Shown: positions 1 through 8,674 of the stretch, in pieces
Numbering within the stretch: position 1 is the stretch's first letter
How the letters are laid out: the number at the start of each line of letters is the position of its first letter
From: Anaerovorax odorimutans
Lineage (GTDB): Bacteria > Bacillota > Clostridia > Peptostreptococcales > Anaerovoracaceae
Assembly: GCF_024459955.1 (NCBI RefSeq)
Contig: NZ_JANFXK010000010.1
Span: 62,001-126,000, forward strand
DNA: 64,000 bases
Direction of reading: 5' to 3'
Notes under the pieces: generated by a model
Told to the model about the DNA's origin: nothing
Database searches by the model: none
The model's input: the letters and a program-made list of their open reading frames with translations, nothing else
Translations under genes and position numbers: made by a program

Positions 1-16
1 CATCGTGCATCTTTCA

Positions 17-42
17 CCCCCTGATTCGAAGGAATCAGGGGA
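17..42. other. Perfect 10-bp hairpin at the left edge
   Basis: The arms CCCCTGATTC (18-27) and GAATCAGGGG (32-41) pair perfectly around a GAAG loop. Only a weak ACATTTT follows on the plus strand, and no T-run follows on the minus strand, so this is a poor intrinsic terminator in either direction. It may be the end of a transcription unit that lies mostly outside the window. Confidence 0.45.
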
Positions 43-179
43 CATTTTCCCTGCAACTTGAAAAATTAAGAATTTGCCAATAAAATATTAACCTTTTTGT
101 TTTATTTTTATAAAAGTTTTCTGTTATTCTATTTACAATGGGAATGACATTGTAAGCGGGCAAGGGGAGGAGCAGGCTT

Positions 180-785
180 ATGTATACGATAGTTGGTTTG
201 CTGATTGATGGAATTTTAATTGCTGTTTTGGTGGTGCCGATCATATGGATCTGGCAGAGAATGTTCTACAAGGAGCTGGGGGCAAAGCATCGGTGGCTGG
301 CGGCGCTTTTTGGCTGCTATATAGCGGAAATTTTCGCGGTTACGGGGATTCCGTCCGTTTGGCGGCTGAATGCGGATTTGTCTGTAAATCTGGTGCCCTT
401 CGACGCCCTGCATACCAGCCCGATTCAGTATTGCCTCAACATTATACTTTTCATCCCGATGGGAATTCTCGCGCCGCTCATCTGGCATAAGTTCGGCTGC
501 TTGAGAATGATCCTGCTATTGGGCGGCGGTTTATCCTGTTTTATTGAATTTATGCAAATGTTCAATTTCAGAGCCACCGATGTGGACGACCTCATTGCGA
601 ATACCGCAGGTGCTGTAATCGGCTTTGTGATCGCAAAGCTGATTGCGGGGAAACGGATAAAAAGAGAACAATCCGGCCTGTGCCGCCAGGGAAGAGAAGT
701 GCTGGCGCTGTGCGCACTGATTTTTTTGATCAACTTCACCATCCAGCCTCTGTTATCCGAGTGGGTATGGTCGTTTATCGTTTAA
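180..785 (+). CDS. VanZ-like family membrane protein
   Basis: A 201-residue integral membrane protein with a VanZ-like core. The family hallmarks are visible: NIILFIPMGILAPL around residues 87-100, then SCFIEFMQMF and the R-x-x-DVDDLIANTAGAVIG block around residues 119-150. Four to five hydrophobic segments are apparent. VanZ itself gives low-level teicoplanin resistance, but most chromosomal homologues have no known role. The start is an ATG behind AGGGGAGGAG. No vancomycin cluster is nearby, so glycopeptide resistance should not be inferred. The family call is solid; function is open. Confidence 0.85.
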   Translation: MYTIVGLLIDGILIAVLVVPIIWIWQRMFYKELGAKHRWLAALFGCYIAEIFAVTGIPSVWRLNADLSVNLVPFDALHTSPIQYCLNIILFIPMGILAPLIWHKFGCLRMILLLGGGLSCFIEFMQMFNFRATDVDDLIANTAGAVIGFVIAKLIAGKRIKREQSGLCRQGREVLALCALIFLINFTIQPLLSEWVWSFIV

Positions 786-862
786 AGCAAAAGGATGAGC
801 AGCTGCGCCCCGATGACCGATCGCCACACATTCCGGCAATTCCCGCCTGAAAGAACTATGCC

Positions 863-890
863 TTGACAAGGATTCGTAGTATAATAATAT
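863..890 (+). promoter_or_regulatory. Putative promoter of the 908-residue surface protein
   Basis: TTGACA (863-868) is followed after 16 bp by TAATAT (885-890). A better TATAAT at 880-885 lies only 11 bp downstream, so the exact -10 is uncertain. It would produce a leader of about 140 nt. Confidence 0.45.
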
Positions 891-959
891 CCAATGAGAA
901 GTGAGCTTTGCGAGAGTTTATTCGCGGCCGATAGCAGACAGCGGCCCGGACTTCTGTCC

Positions 960-977
960 CCATACGCATCTGTATGG
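960..977 (+). other. Hairpin in the leader of the surface-protein gene
   Basis: CCATAC (960-965) and GTATGG (972-977) form a six-base-pair stem around GCATCT. It lies in the roughly 140-nt untranslated leader, 60 nt before the start codon. No T-run follows, so it is not a simple terminator. I do not recognise a known riboswitch class here. Confidence 0.35.
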
Positions 978-1037
978 AGGGAAGCGACATCTCTTTTGTT
1001 ATTTTAAGGTTGCATAAAGATAAAGAGGAGAGGAAGC

Positions 1038-3764
1038 ATGAAAGCATCTAATTATGGCGGTAGGTTTACGGCGTTTATCCTTGTTTTGCTGCTGCTTGCC
1101 ACACAGACAGCGGGGATGGCGTCCGTTTTCGGGGCGGAAAAAAGTTCGCTGTCGCCTGTTTATGTTTCATCGGAGGCAGCTGATTCAGGAAAGGGAAACG
1201 GCACAGAACAGAGTCCCTATAAAGATATACAGGATGCGTACAACGCCGTGTCAGATGGCGGAACCATCGTGATTAAGGGCAGCTATGTAAGTCAAGAAGA
1301 GGAACGCACGCCGTCTAAAAATATTACCATTAAAGGAGACAGCGCAGATGCGGCCTGGGTCGTGCGGTATGGTCTCAGCCTGGGCGGCAATTTGACTCTG
1401 GACAGCTTGAAGCTGGAGACAACTTCAACGGATCCTAGCGGCCGCTGTATTTATGTGAACGGATATTCCTTTACCATGACGGACACGGCCCAGTGCTACG
1501 TCAATAAAAACGACAAGCAAAAGGCCTACATTTATGCCGGAAGCGAAACCGGAAAGGAAATAACGGATCGCAAAGCGGCAATCAATTTGGGCGGCGGACA
1601 TTTTAAGGCTGTCTACGGGTACGGCAGCAACAAGGCTCCGGTAGAGCAGGGCGTGGATATAACGCTCCGAGATAAAGCGACCGCCGATGCGGTGGAAGGC
1701 TTGTCGGAGAGCAGAGATCATACGACTTTGACAATTTCCGCAACGCAATATTTTACCAGCAATCTGAAACACATCGGTAAGCTGAAGCTGATGGCAGGAA
1801 AAACAACGGTCCACATGCTGGAGAACGTAAAAGATGTTGAGCTGGGGCCGGGGAGTGAGCTAAACATCACCGGTCAGCAAAAGCTCAGGATAGAAGGAAA
1901 TCTGATTTTCCGTGGAACCATCAGCTGTGGTGCGGACATATCAGTTGTCGGCGCGATTACCGGAGCGGGAACGATCAGCAACGGATTTGTCGGAACCATA
2001 ACCGGCTCGCAGGTTTCTGATGCGACGATTGCCTTTTCCAACACAACTTGGGATTGGGAATTGGTAAAGACTGAACCGGGCAGATGGGTCAGCAGGCCCA
2101 AAGATACGAGTGCAACGCTTTATGTGAATGGTAAGGCGGATGCGTCAGGCGATGGACAGAGCGCCGAGACTCCCTTTAAAACCATGGCGGAAGTAACAGC
2201 GGCGGCAGAGAACCTGAATAAGGAACAGGTACATGTGGCGGTGTTCGGTGATACAACGTGGGATCAGGAAGCCGTGCTGTCAGGAAAAACATTTACTTTT
2301 TACGGTCAGAACGATGCCAAACTGATCTTCCGGAAGCCTTTGAAGGTAACCTCCGATACTATCTTTCAAAATATTCATTTGGACTTTGACACCCCTGAAA
2401 AAGAAACGGATATTGTGATAGCTGGCGCTGTGCTGAGTTTTAGTCAGGCAGTAGCTACAGGAAACGTGCCGCCGGATATAACGACAGCTGACGGTCCCAA
2501 AGATAATCAGCTTTCCATAGAAAGCGGCAGTTTTGGCAATATAACGGATCCGGCGAAAGCGGGGACGTTCGATTTTCTCGGTGGGGAAATCAGCGGCACG
2601 ATTTCGGGATGGTCGATGTTAAATGCAGGCGGTCTGGAAGATGATCAAATCGGATTGAACGCCGAGGTCAGCGGCCCGATCAGGGATATAGAATTTTTTT
2701 CCTTGGAGGCTAAATGCGACAATTTCATATTGAAGAATTCCGCAAAAGTGGGAGACCTGGAGGCCAATGGTCAAACCTTGCGGATCCTGTCGGGAAAGAC
2801 CTTGGAGGCTGGTTCGCTTTGGGGGAGTTTGAATTTAATCGTTATTCCCGCAAATGAAGCCCCTGAGCTGCAGGAGGGCTCTTATTTGAGTTTTGGCGAG
2901 GTGGAAGACCAAGCGGAGGTGAAACTGAAGGACACATATGGGTACGAGCTGGAGAAAACCATTGGGGATAAGGTTACAACATATGGCCTCAAGCTTGTAC
3001 CGCAGCTGGAAACGCCTGCACCTAAAGAGATAAAAGTAGAAAGCGTTTCTTTAAATACGTCTTCTAAAACACTGAACGCGGGAAGTTCCTTTCAGTTAAT
3101 AGCTGCTGTTTCTCCGTCCAATGCCAGCAACCGCACGCTGACATGGACCTCTTCCAATCCTTCCGTAGCAGCTGTCACCGGCGGAAGGGTGACGGCTAAA
3201 AATGGCGGAACGGCAGTAATCACGGCATCTTCATCAGACGGGAGCCAGCGGACGGCCGCCTGCCGAATTGTCGTACCGTATCGGATTGTCTATGTACTCA
3301 ACGGTGGGAACAACAGCAGCGCCAATCCAGCCACCTACTATGGAACAACGGTTTCCTTGCGGGATCCAACTCGTGCAGGGTATACCTTCGGAGGCTGGTA
3401 CGGAGACGGCGGCTACACGAACAGAGTCGCATCCTTTTCCGGCGGCGATTATACCTTATACGCAAAATGGATAAAAGTGAACGTTTCCAAAACAAAGATT
3501 AAAAGTTTAAAGAAAACATCGAAGACTAAGATGAAAGTTTCTTATAAAAAGATCAGCGGGGCAGCCGGCTATCAGATCGCCTATTCCACCAGCAAAAAGT
3601 TCAGAAAGAAACAGACCAAATATACTACGACCAAGGCCACAAGCAAAAAACTGACTAAGCTGAAAAAAGGCAAAAGGTACTACGTCAAGGTGCGGGCTTA
3701 CAAGAAGGATTCCGCGGGCAAAAAGATTTATGGAAAATATAGCGCTGTGAAATCCAAAAAATAA
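1038..3764 (+). CDS. Secreted surface protein with Big_2, InlB-type and FN3-like modules
   Basis: A 908-residue exported protein. Residues 1-33 are a Sec signal peptide with a long leucine-rich core. Residues 40-640 carry repeated YVNG/ADASGDG-type segments and short strands typical of a right-handed beta-helix. A bacterial Ig-like Big_2 domain (about 665-743, motif SSNPSVAAV) follows. Next come an InlB B-repeat or Listeria-Bacteroides type module (about 745-810, motif YTFGGWY...YTLYAKW) and a very lysine-rich fibronectin-III-like tail. There is no LPXTG motif, so attachment to wall polymers through the basic tail is an inference. A clear GAGGAG RBS supports the start. Confidence 0.8.
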   Translation: MKASNYGGRFTAFILVLLLLATQTAGMASVFGAEKSSLSPVYVSSEAADSGKGNGTEQSPYKDIQDAYNAVSDGGTIVIKGSYVSQEEERTPSKNITIKGDSADAAWVVRYGLSLGGNLTLDSLKLETTSTDPSGRCIYVNGYSFTMTDTAQCYVNKNDKQKAYIYAGSETGKEITDRKAAINLGGGHFKAVYGYGSNKAPVEQGVDITLRDKATADAVEGLSESRDHTTLTISATQYFTSNLKHIGKLKLMAGKTTVHMLENVKDVELGPGSELNITGQQKLRIEGNLIFRGTISCGADISVVGAITGAGTISNGFVGTITGSQVSDATIAFSNTTWDWELVKTEPGRWVSRPKDTSATLYVNGKADASGDGQSAETPFKTMAEVTAAAENLNKEQVHVAVFGDTTWDQEAVLSGKTFTFYGQNDAKLIFRKPLKVTSDTIFQNIHLDFDTPEKETDIVIAGAVLSFSQAVATGNVPPDITTADGPKDNQLSIESGSFGNITDPAKAGTFDFLGGEISGTISGWSMLNAGGLEDDQIGLNAEVSGPIRDIEFFSLEAKCDNFILKNSAKVGDLEANGQTLRILSGKTLEAGSLWGSLNLIVIPANEAPELQEGSYLSFGEVEDQAEVKLKDTYGYELEKTIGDKVTTYGLKLVPQLETPAPKEIKVESVSLNTSSKTLNAGSSFQLIAAVSPSNASNRTLTWTSSNPSVAAVTGGRVTAKNGGTAVITASSSDGSQRTAACRIVVPYRIVYVLNGGNNSSANPATYYGTTVSLRDPTRAGYTFGGWYGDGGYTNRVASFSGGDYTLYAKWIKVNVSKTKIKSLKKTSKTKMKVSYKKISGAAGYQIAYSTSKKFRKKQTKYTTTKATSKKLTKLKKGKRYYVKVRAYKKDSAGKKIYGKYSAVKSKK

Positions 3765-3804
3765 AGGACACCGTTACGTTTTAAGATAAAGAAGGAGGAC
3801 AATT

Positions 3805-4197
3805 ATGAGCGCACCCATTGAAAAGCTCAGAGAAGTCGCCAAAATCCCAATGAACGACCATCTGGCCATCTTTGACCATTACGTAGTTTTGGGAAGGGAC
3901 CTGGAACGGATGGCTATTAAATTCGGCTACGATATCCCGGTTATCATCACCATATTGGAGGGCTACGGAGAGACGGTCTGCGAGGAATCCTGCGGCAGGC
4001 TGAGACATCTTTCGCAGCTTTTAGTAAAGGAATATATCGCACACTTTTACCCGGGGATCGCTTCGGAAAATCCGCAGAACGACTGGATCAATATCGAGGC
4101 GTACCTGGACCTCCGCCATCCGGGATGGAGAGGCGAGGTGCAGAAGCAAAAAGTTGCGGAAAAGAAGCGTATGAGCAGGAACAGAGGGTTATATTAA
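3805..4197 (+). CDS. Conserved hypothetical protein, 130 aa
   Basis: A soluble 130-residue protein with an excellent GAAGGAGG ribosome binding site. Helical segments dominate, and the C-terminus is basic (QKQKVAEKKRMSRNRG). I recognise no domain with confidence. Its stop codon overlaps the ribosome binding site of rlmN, which starts 9 bp downstream, so the two are almost certainly co-transcribed. A link to rRNA modification is only a guess from position. Confidence 0.65.
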   Translation: MSAPIEKLREVAKIPMNDHLAIFDHYVVLGRDLERMAIKFGYDIPVIITILEGYGETVCEESCGRLRHLSQLLVKEYIAHFYPGIASENPQNDWINIEAYLDLRHPGWRGEVQKQKVAEKKRMSRNRGLY

Positions 4198-4205
4198 GGA
4201 GACAA

Positions 4206-5234
4206 ATGATAAATTTAAAAGACTTGACGATAAACGAACTGGAAGATTTTTTTCAGCAACAGGGAGAGAAAAAATTTCGCGCAAAGCAGGTGTTTTCCTG
4301 GATTTACCGGGGCGCTCGGTCCTTTGAGGAAATGACGGATCTTTCCAAAGGCCTGCGGCAGGCCCTGAGCCAAAGAGCGGAGCTGGACAGCCTGCGTATC
4401 CTGCGCGTACAAAAATCCGGGAAAGACGGCACCCGCAAATACCTGCTGGGACTTGCGGACGGCAACACCATAGAAAGCGTCTTCATGAAATACAAATACG
4501 GCAATTCCATCTGCGTATCCTCCCAGGCAGGGTGCAGAATGGGATGCCGTTTTTGCGCCTCGGGAATGGACGGGCTGAAACGGAATTTGACGCCGGGAGA
4601 GATAGCGGACCAGATTCTGACCATAGAACGGGATACGGGCGAGACCATCAACCATGTGGTCGTTATGGGAACCGGCGAACCCTTCGATAACTACGACAAC
4701 CTATTGAAATTCATCCGCAATATCCACGAAAAGGAGGGGCTCAATATCAGCCTGCGCAACATTACGGTTTCCACTTGCGGACTGGTGCCGAAAATCCGGG
4801 AATTTGCCGAAGACATGAAACAGGTCAACCTGGCAGTTTCCCTCCACAGCGCGGACGATGGGACGCGCCAGTCCATGATGCCGATCAACAAAAGCTACCC
4901 GGTGGACCAGCTGCTGGCAGCTTGCCGCCGGTACACAGAGGAAACGGGACGCAGGATCACCTTTGAATACGCGCTGGTGAAAGGAAAGAACGATACCAAA
5001 GAGCAGATTGACCTCTTGGCCGGTAAACTGAAAGGGATGCTGTGCCACGTAAACCTGATTCCCCTCAACGAAGTACGGGAAAGCGGCCTTTACGGCAGCA
5101 ACCGGAAACAGGCGCTGGAGATTGCCGCCTACCTGGAAGCAAGAGGAATCCCTGCTACGGTGCGAAGGGAGCTGGGAGCGGATATTGACGCGGCCTGCGG
5201 TCAGCTGCGGCTGGGAGAACTGGAAAAATTTTGA
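4206..5234 (+). CDS. rlmN: 23S rRNA (adenine-2503-C2)-methyltransferase RlmN
   Basis: A radical-SAM enzyme that methylates C2 of A2503 in 23S rRNA (and A37 of some tRNAs in bacteria studied). The 342-residue product has the expected length. It shows the CX3CX2C iron-sulfur motif (CRMGCRFC, about residue 108), the family sequences VVMGTGEP and LAVSLHSA, and the C-terminal GADIDAACGQL block that holds the methyl-carrying cysteine. The start at MINLKDL is chosen because AAGGAG lies 4 bp upstream. The open frame extends further upstream but into the preceding gene. Confidence 0.95.
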   Translation: MINLKDLTINELEDFFQQQGEKKFRAKQVFSWIYRGARSFEEMTDLSKGLRQALSQRAELDSLRILRVQKSGKDGTRKYLLGLADGNTIESVFMKYKYGNSICVSSQAGCRMGCRFCASGMDGLKRNLTPGEIADQILTIERDTGETINHVVVMGTGEPFDNYDNLLKFIRNIHEKEGLNISLRNITVSTCGLVPKIREFAEDMKQVNLAVSLHSADDGTRQSMMPINKSYPVDQLLAACRRYTEETGRRITFEYALVKGKNDTKEQIDLLAGKLKGMLCHVNLIPLNEVRESGLYGSNRKQALEIAAYLEARGIPATVRRELGADIDAACGQLRLGELEKF

Positions 5235-5242
5235 GAAAATTT

Positions 5243-5274
5243 AAAAAATGTTGTCCGAGCAACATACTTTTTTT
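5243..5274 (+). terminator. Intrinsic terminator after rlmN
   Basis: ATGTTG (5248-5253) pairs with CAACAT (5260-5265) around TCCGAG, with an A-run before and ACTTTTTTT after. It separates rlmN from the mod operon. Confidence 0.7.
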
Positions 5275-5282
5275 CAAAATAG

Positions 5283-5335
5283 TGGTAAACTTCTTTTTGT
5301 GAGCGAGCTCATAGTTTGTACGATCACAAAAGGAG
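5283..5335 (+). promoter_or_regulatory. mod operon promoter and RBS-sequestering leader hairpin
   Basis: An extended -10 (TG-g-TAAACT, 5283-5291) has only a weak -35. Just downstream, CTTTTTGTGA (5293-5302) and TCACAAAAGG (5324-5333) form a near-perfect inverted repeat. Its right arm covers most of the modA Shine-Dalgarno AAAAGGAG (5328-5335). A smaller nested repeat TGAGC-GA-GCTCA sits at 5300-5311. The arrangement could be an operator or a translational switch. It is too short for the Moco riboswitch. Confidence 0.45.
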
Positions 5336-5343
5336 AAACGACT

Positions 5344-6141
5344 ATGAAAGTAAAAAAGTTAAGTCTATTGCTGGCACTGATGCTGCTAACAGCCTGCATC
5401 TTTGCGGGATGCGGCGATTCCAAAGAGGAGGCGGCAAAGAGCGAAGAAGGTGGGGAAATAACCGTACTGGCAGCGGCCAGCCTGACCGACGCACTCAATG
5501 AAATTATCACAGAATATAACAAGGACTGTAAGGACAAAATCAAGACCAGCTATGCCGGCTCCGGCGACCTGGTGCAGCAGATCAAGGGCAATGCGCCCTG
5601 CGACCTGTTCATTTCCGCCTCCAAGAAGAACATGGATGAGCTGGAGGAAGCCGATTTTATCGACAAGGAATCCAGAAAAGATCTTCTCGGCAACACCCTG
5701 ACCCTGATCGCAACCAAAGAAGCGGCCGGTAAGGTGACCATGGATGCCCTGACAACAGATGCGGTAAAGCAGATTGCCATCGGCGAACCGGAAACAGTTC
5801 CGGCAGGAAAATACGCGACCCAGGTTTTTGAGAACATGAAGATCACCGATAAAGTAGAAAAGAAGATCGTAAAAGCCAAAGACGTAAGGGCCGTGCTTAA
5901 CTACGTTGAAACAGGAAACGTGGAATGCGGATTCGTCTATAAGACCGACGCTATGCTGCTGGACAAAGACAAGGGCGAAATGGTCGCAGAAGTAAAAGAC
6001 AGTCTTCACGACCCCATCGTTTATCCGGCGGCCATTATGAAAGACTCCCAGCAGGCCGAAGCTGCCGAGAATTTCTACAAATTCATACAGGAAGATTATG
6101 CGAAGGGCGTATTTGAAAAATACGGGTTTACGGTAAAATAA
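5344..6141 (+). CDS. modA: Molybdate ABC transporter substrate-binding lipoprotein ModA
   Basis: The extracytoplasmic receptor that captures molybdate (or tungstate) for import. The 265-residue product has a lipoprotein signal peptide ending in a lipobox (IFAGC). The mature protein opens with the ModA-typical AASLTDALNEI, YAGSGDLVQQI and DLFISAS stretches, which contribute oxyanion-binding Ser/Ala positions. The start is set by AAAAGGAG 8 bp upstream; an in-frame upstream ATG lies inside the rlmN terminator and is rejected. It heads modABC, with modB following 3 bp later. Confidence 0.93.
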   Translation: MKVKKLSLLLALMLLTACIFAGCGDSKEEAAKSEEGGEITVLAAASLTDALNEIITEYNKDCKDKIKTSYAGSGDLVQQIKGNAPCDLFISASKKNMDELEEADFIDKESRKDLLGNTLTLIATKEAAGKVTMDALTTDAVKQIAIGEPETVPAGKYATQVFENMKITDKVEKKIVKAKDVRAVLNYVETGNVECGFVYKTDAMLLDKDKGEMVAEVKDSLHDPIVYPAAIMKDSQQAEAAENFYKFIQEDYAKGVFEKYGFTVK

Positions 6142-6144
6142 GGG

Positions 6145-6807
6145 ATGCTGGCTCCGGTAGTGCTATCACTAAAAGTCGCGGCCATCGCGACCATATTCGC
6201 CTTTATCCTGGGAGTGTTTTTCGCCTATATACTGACAAAAAAGAACGTACCCTTTAAAAGCATCTGGGAGACGATTCTGATCCTTCCCATGATCCTGCCG
6301 CCTTCCATCGTTGGATATCTGCTGCTGAAGCTGTTCGGCAAAAGGGGCCCGCTGGGCGCCTTTTTGCTGGACACCTTTGGCGTTCAGGTGGTGTTTACGT
6401 GGGTGGCCTGTGTGATCGCGGCCTGCGTGGTGGCGTTGCCTCTGATGTACCAGAATGTCAAGGCAGCGTTTCAAAGCGTGGATGAGACTTATGAACTGGC
6501 GGCCCAGACCCTGGGAAGCGGGGAATGGAAAGCTTTCTGGACGGTGCTGTTTCCTTTGGCAAGACCGGGCGTTGTCAGCGGGATCATCCTCACCTTTGCC
6601 AGGGCCATGGGCGAGTTCGGCGCAACCCTGATGCTGGCCGGAAATATTGAAGGGGAAACCCAGACTATCCCCACGGCCATTTACTACGCAGTAGCTACAG
6701 GAAAAGAAGATCAGGCCAATACGCTGGTGGCGGTGATGACCGTATTCAGTTTTCTGATGATTTTCGGACTCAACGCCTGGCTGAAAAAGAAAAATTATAA
6801 GGTGTAA
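6145..6807 (+). CDS. modB: Molybdate ABC transporter permease ModB
   Basis: The membrane subunit of the molybdate importer, 220 residues with five to six transmembrane helices. The EAA loop that docks with the ATPase is visible as ELAAQTLGSGEWKAFWTVLFPLARPG (shown here only as its key residues E, A, G, P). The downstream GEFGATLMLAGN is characteristic of ModB/CysT permeases. It begins 3 bp after modA with a poor RBS, suggesting translational coupling. modC starts 2 bp after its stop. Confidence 0.92.
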   Translation: MLAPVVLSLKVAAIATIFAFILGVFFAYILTKKNVPFKSIWETILILPMILPPSIVGYLLLKLFGKRGPLGAFLLDTFGVQVVFTWVACVIAACVVALPLMYQNVKAAFQSVDETYELAAQTLGSGEWKAFWTVLFPLARPGVVSGIILTFARAMGEFGATLMLAGNIEGETQTIPTAIYYAVATGKEDQANTLVAVMTVFSFLMIFGLNAWLKKKNYKV

Positions 6808-6809
6808 CC

Positions 6810-7469
6810 ATGTGTACCTATTTCAAAATAAAAAAACAATTGGATCGGTTTTCCGTTGATGTGGAGTATTCCTTTGATAAAGGGGTGCTGGTCATCCAGG
6901 GAGAATCCGGCGCCGGAAAAACGACGGTGCTCAACTGCATATCGGGACTCAAGCAGCCGGATGAAGGAAAAGTCATCATTGAGGAACAATTGGTTTTTGA
7001 TGGAAAAACTAATATTCCGGTGCGAAACAGGCAAGTCGGATATTTGTTTCAGAATTACGCGCTGTTTCCCAATATGACTGTGGAGAAAAACGTGACCTAC
7101 GGGATTAAAAACAAAAAAGAGTACAGGGATCGGGAAAAACGAAAAGAGCTTTTGGATTACGCGGACTACATTATGGAAACCTTTGGGATCACCCACCTGA
7201 AAAAACGGTACCCCGGCAATATTTCAGGCGGCGAAAAGCAAAGGGTAGCCCTGGCGCGGGCCATCGTGACCCAGCCCAGGCTGCTGCTCTTAGACGAGCC
7301 CTTTTCCGCGCTGGACGTAAAAACCAAGGAGGTTGTCTATGAAGAATTCGCAGCCTTCAAGGAGACTCTTGGAATTCCCACCATACTCATCACCCACGAT
7401 CCAAGAGAAAGCGAGCTGTTTGCCGATCATCGAATTTTCATGAAAGACGGCACGATTCAGGAGCAATAG
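6810..7469 (+). CDS. modC: Molybdate ABC transporter ATP-binding protein ModC (short form)
   Basis: The ATPase that powers molybdate import. It has Walker A (GESGAGKTT, about residue 32), the Q-loop LFQNYALFP, the signature ISGGEKQR, Walker B LLLLDEP and the H-loop ITHD. At 219 residues it lacks the C-terminal TOBE/Mop molybdate-binding domain of classical ModC, so transport is unlikely to be regulated by oxyanion binding to this subunit. It is coupled to modB with a 2-bp gap. Confidence 0.9.
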   Translation: MCTYFKIKKQLDRFSVDVEYSFDKGVLVIQGESGAGKTTVLNCISGLKQPDEGKVIIEEQLVFDGKTNIPVRNRQVGYLFQNYALFPNMTVEKNVTYGIKNKKEYRDREKRKELLDYADYIMETFGITHLKKRYPGNISGGEKQRVALARAIVTQPRLLLLDEPFSALDVKTKEVVYEEFAAFKETLGIPTILITHDPRESELFADHRIFMKDGTIQEQ

Positions 7470-7533
7470 ACCCGAGCCTTCCCGGCTGGAAATTTTTAAA
7501 ATTATTATTAAATGAAGAAGAGGTTTATACAAC

Positions 7534-8553
7534 ATGAAAGAAATTGAAGTGCAAAAGGCAGTGGGAACCGTACTTGCTCACGACCTGACACAGATTATAC
7601 CGGGCGAGTACAAAGGTCCTAAATTTAAAAAAGGTCATGTCATCAAAGAAGAGGACATTGAGGTGCTCCTTTCCATGGGCAAAAAACATCTCTATGTGGT
7701 GGAAAAAGACGACACGGATGTCCACGAAAACGAAGCGGCGCTGCGAATCGCCAAAAAAGCGGCGGGCCCTGGGATTGGGCTGACGGAGCCCAGCGAAGGA
7801 AAGATTGAATTGATCGCGGAAGAACGGGGCCTTTTGAAAGTGGACAGCGAGCTTCTGATCGACCTCATTGACCAGGATGAGATCATGTTTGCCAGCATCC
7901 ACGAAAACATTGTGGTGGAGCCGGGGCAGAAGCTGGCAGGAACCAGGGTCATTCCTCTCTTTGTGGATGAAGCCGTTGTCAAACAGGCGGAAGGCGTGCT
8001 GGACAGAGGAACGCTCATCAGGATCGAACCTCTGCGCAGCCTGAAAATCGGTGTGGTGACCACGGGCAGCGAAGTTTATTCGGGAAAAATCGAGGACGCC
8101 TTCGGGCCCGTACTGGTGAAAAAGTTCGGCGAACTGGGCAGTACTGTGGTAAAACAGCTCTTTGCCGATGACGATGAGGAGATGATCGCAGACTGTATCC
8201 GTCAGCTGATCGACATGGGCGTGGATATGATCGGCGTTACCGGCGGCATGTCCGTGGACCCGGACGACAGAACGCCTTCCGGCATCAAGAGAGCCGGCGG
8301 CTATATCGTGACCTATGGCGCTCCGGTACTGCCGGGAGCCATGTTCATGCTCTCCTACATCGACGATATTCCGGTGGTGGGACTGCCGGGCTGCGTGATG
8401 TACAGCAGGACCAGCGTGTTCGATCTGATCGTCCCAAGACTCTTGGCCGGAGAAGTGATTACCAGAAGAGATATCAAAAAACTGGGTCACGGCGGACTCT
8501 GCCTCAACTGCAAAGAGTGCACCTATCCAAACTGCGGATACGGCAAAGCCTGA
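7534..8553 (+). CDS. MoeA/MogA-like molybdopterin-binding protein with C-terminal Cys cluster
   Basis: A 339-residue protein of the molybdopterin-binding superfamily. The C-terminal half has the MPT-binding fold: KIGVVTTGSEVY near residue 170, VTGGMSVDPDDRTP near 230, and the VLPGAMFMLSY and VVGLPGCVMY blocks. It is shorter than MoeA and probably acts in molybdenum cofactor insertion or sensing. The extreme C-terminus has four closely spaced cysteines (CLNCKECTYPNC), which suggests a zinc or Fe-S site. Its position 64 bp after modC supports a role in molybdoenzyme maturation. Confidence 0.85.
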   Translation: MKEIEVQKAVGTVLAHDLTQIIPGEYKGPKFKKGHVIKEEDIEVLLSMGKKHLYVVEKDDTDVHENEAALRIAKKAAGPGIGLTEPSEGKIELIAEERGLLKVDSELLIDLIDQDEIMFASIHENIVVEPGQKLAGTRVIPLFVDEAVVKQAEGVLDRGTLIRIEPLRSLKIGVVTTGSEVYSGKIEDAFGPVLVKKFGELGSTVVKQLFADDDEEMIADCIRQLIDMGVDMIGVTGGMSVDPDDRTPSGIKRAGGYIVTYGAPVLPGAMFMLSYIDDIPVVGLPGCVMYSRTSVFDLIVPRLLAGEVITRRDIKKLGHGGLCLNCKECTYPNCGYGKA

Positions 8554-8595
8554 TCCGCACGGGATTTTCCCCAAGAAATAAATTAAGAATTGCTG

Positions 8596-8624
8596 TTGCC
8601 CCAACTGGCCGGGTAGTGTATAAT
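8596..8624 (+). promoter_or_regulatory. Sigma-70 promoter of the P-loop gene
   Basis: TTGCCC (8596-8601), a 17-bp spacer and a perfect TATAAT (8619-8624), 50 bp before the start codon of the next gene. Confidence 0.6.
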
Positions 8625-8674
8625 ATATTTCAACATAAACAATCACGTAAGTACAGAAAAGGGAGGGCTTTGCT

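Noticed and set aside
180-785. Glycopeptide resistance gene vanZ
   Set aside because: The protein is only VanZ-like; no vanA-type cluster, ligase or dipeptidase is nearby, so a resistance call would be unsupported.
5235-5343. Molybdenum cofactor riboswitch before modA
   Set aside because: Only about 70 nt remain after the rlmN terminator, too short for the known Moco motif, and the expected conserved stems are absent.
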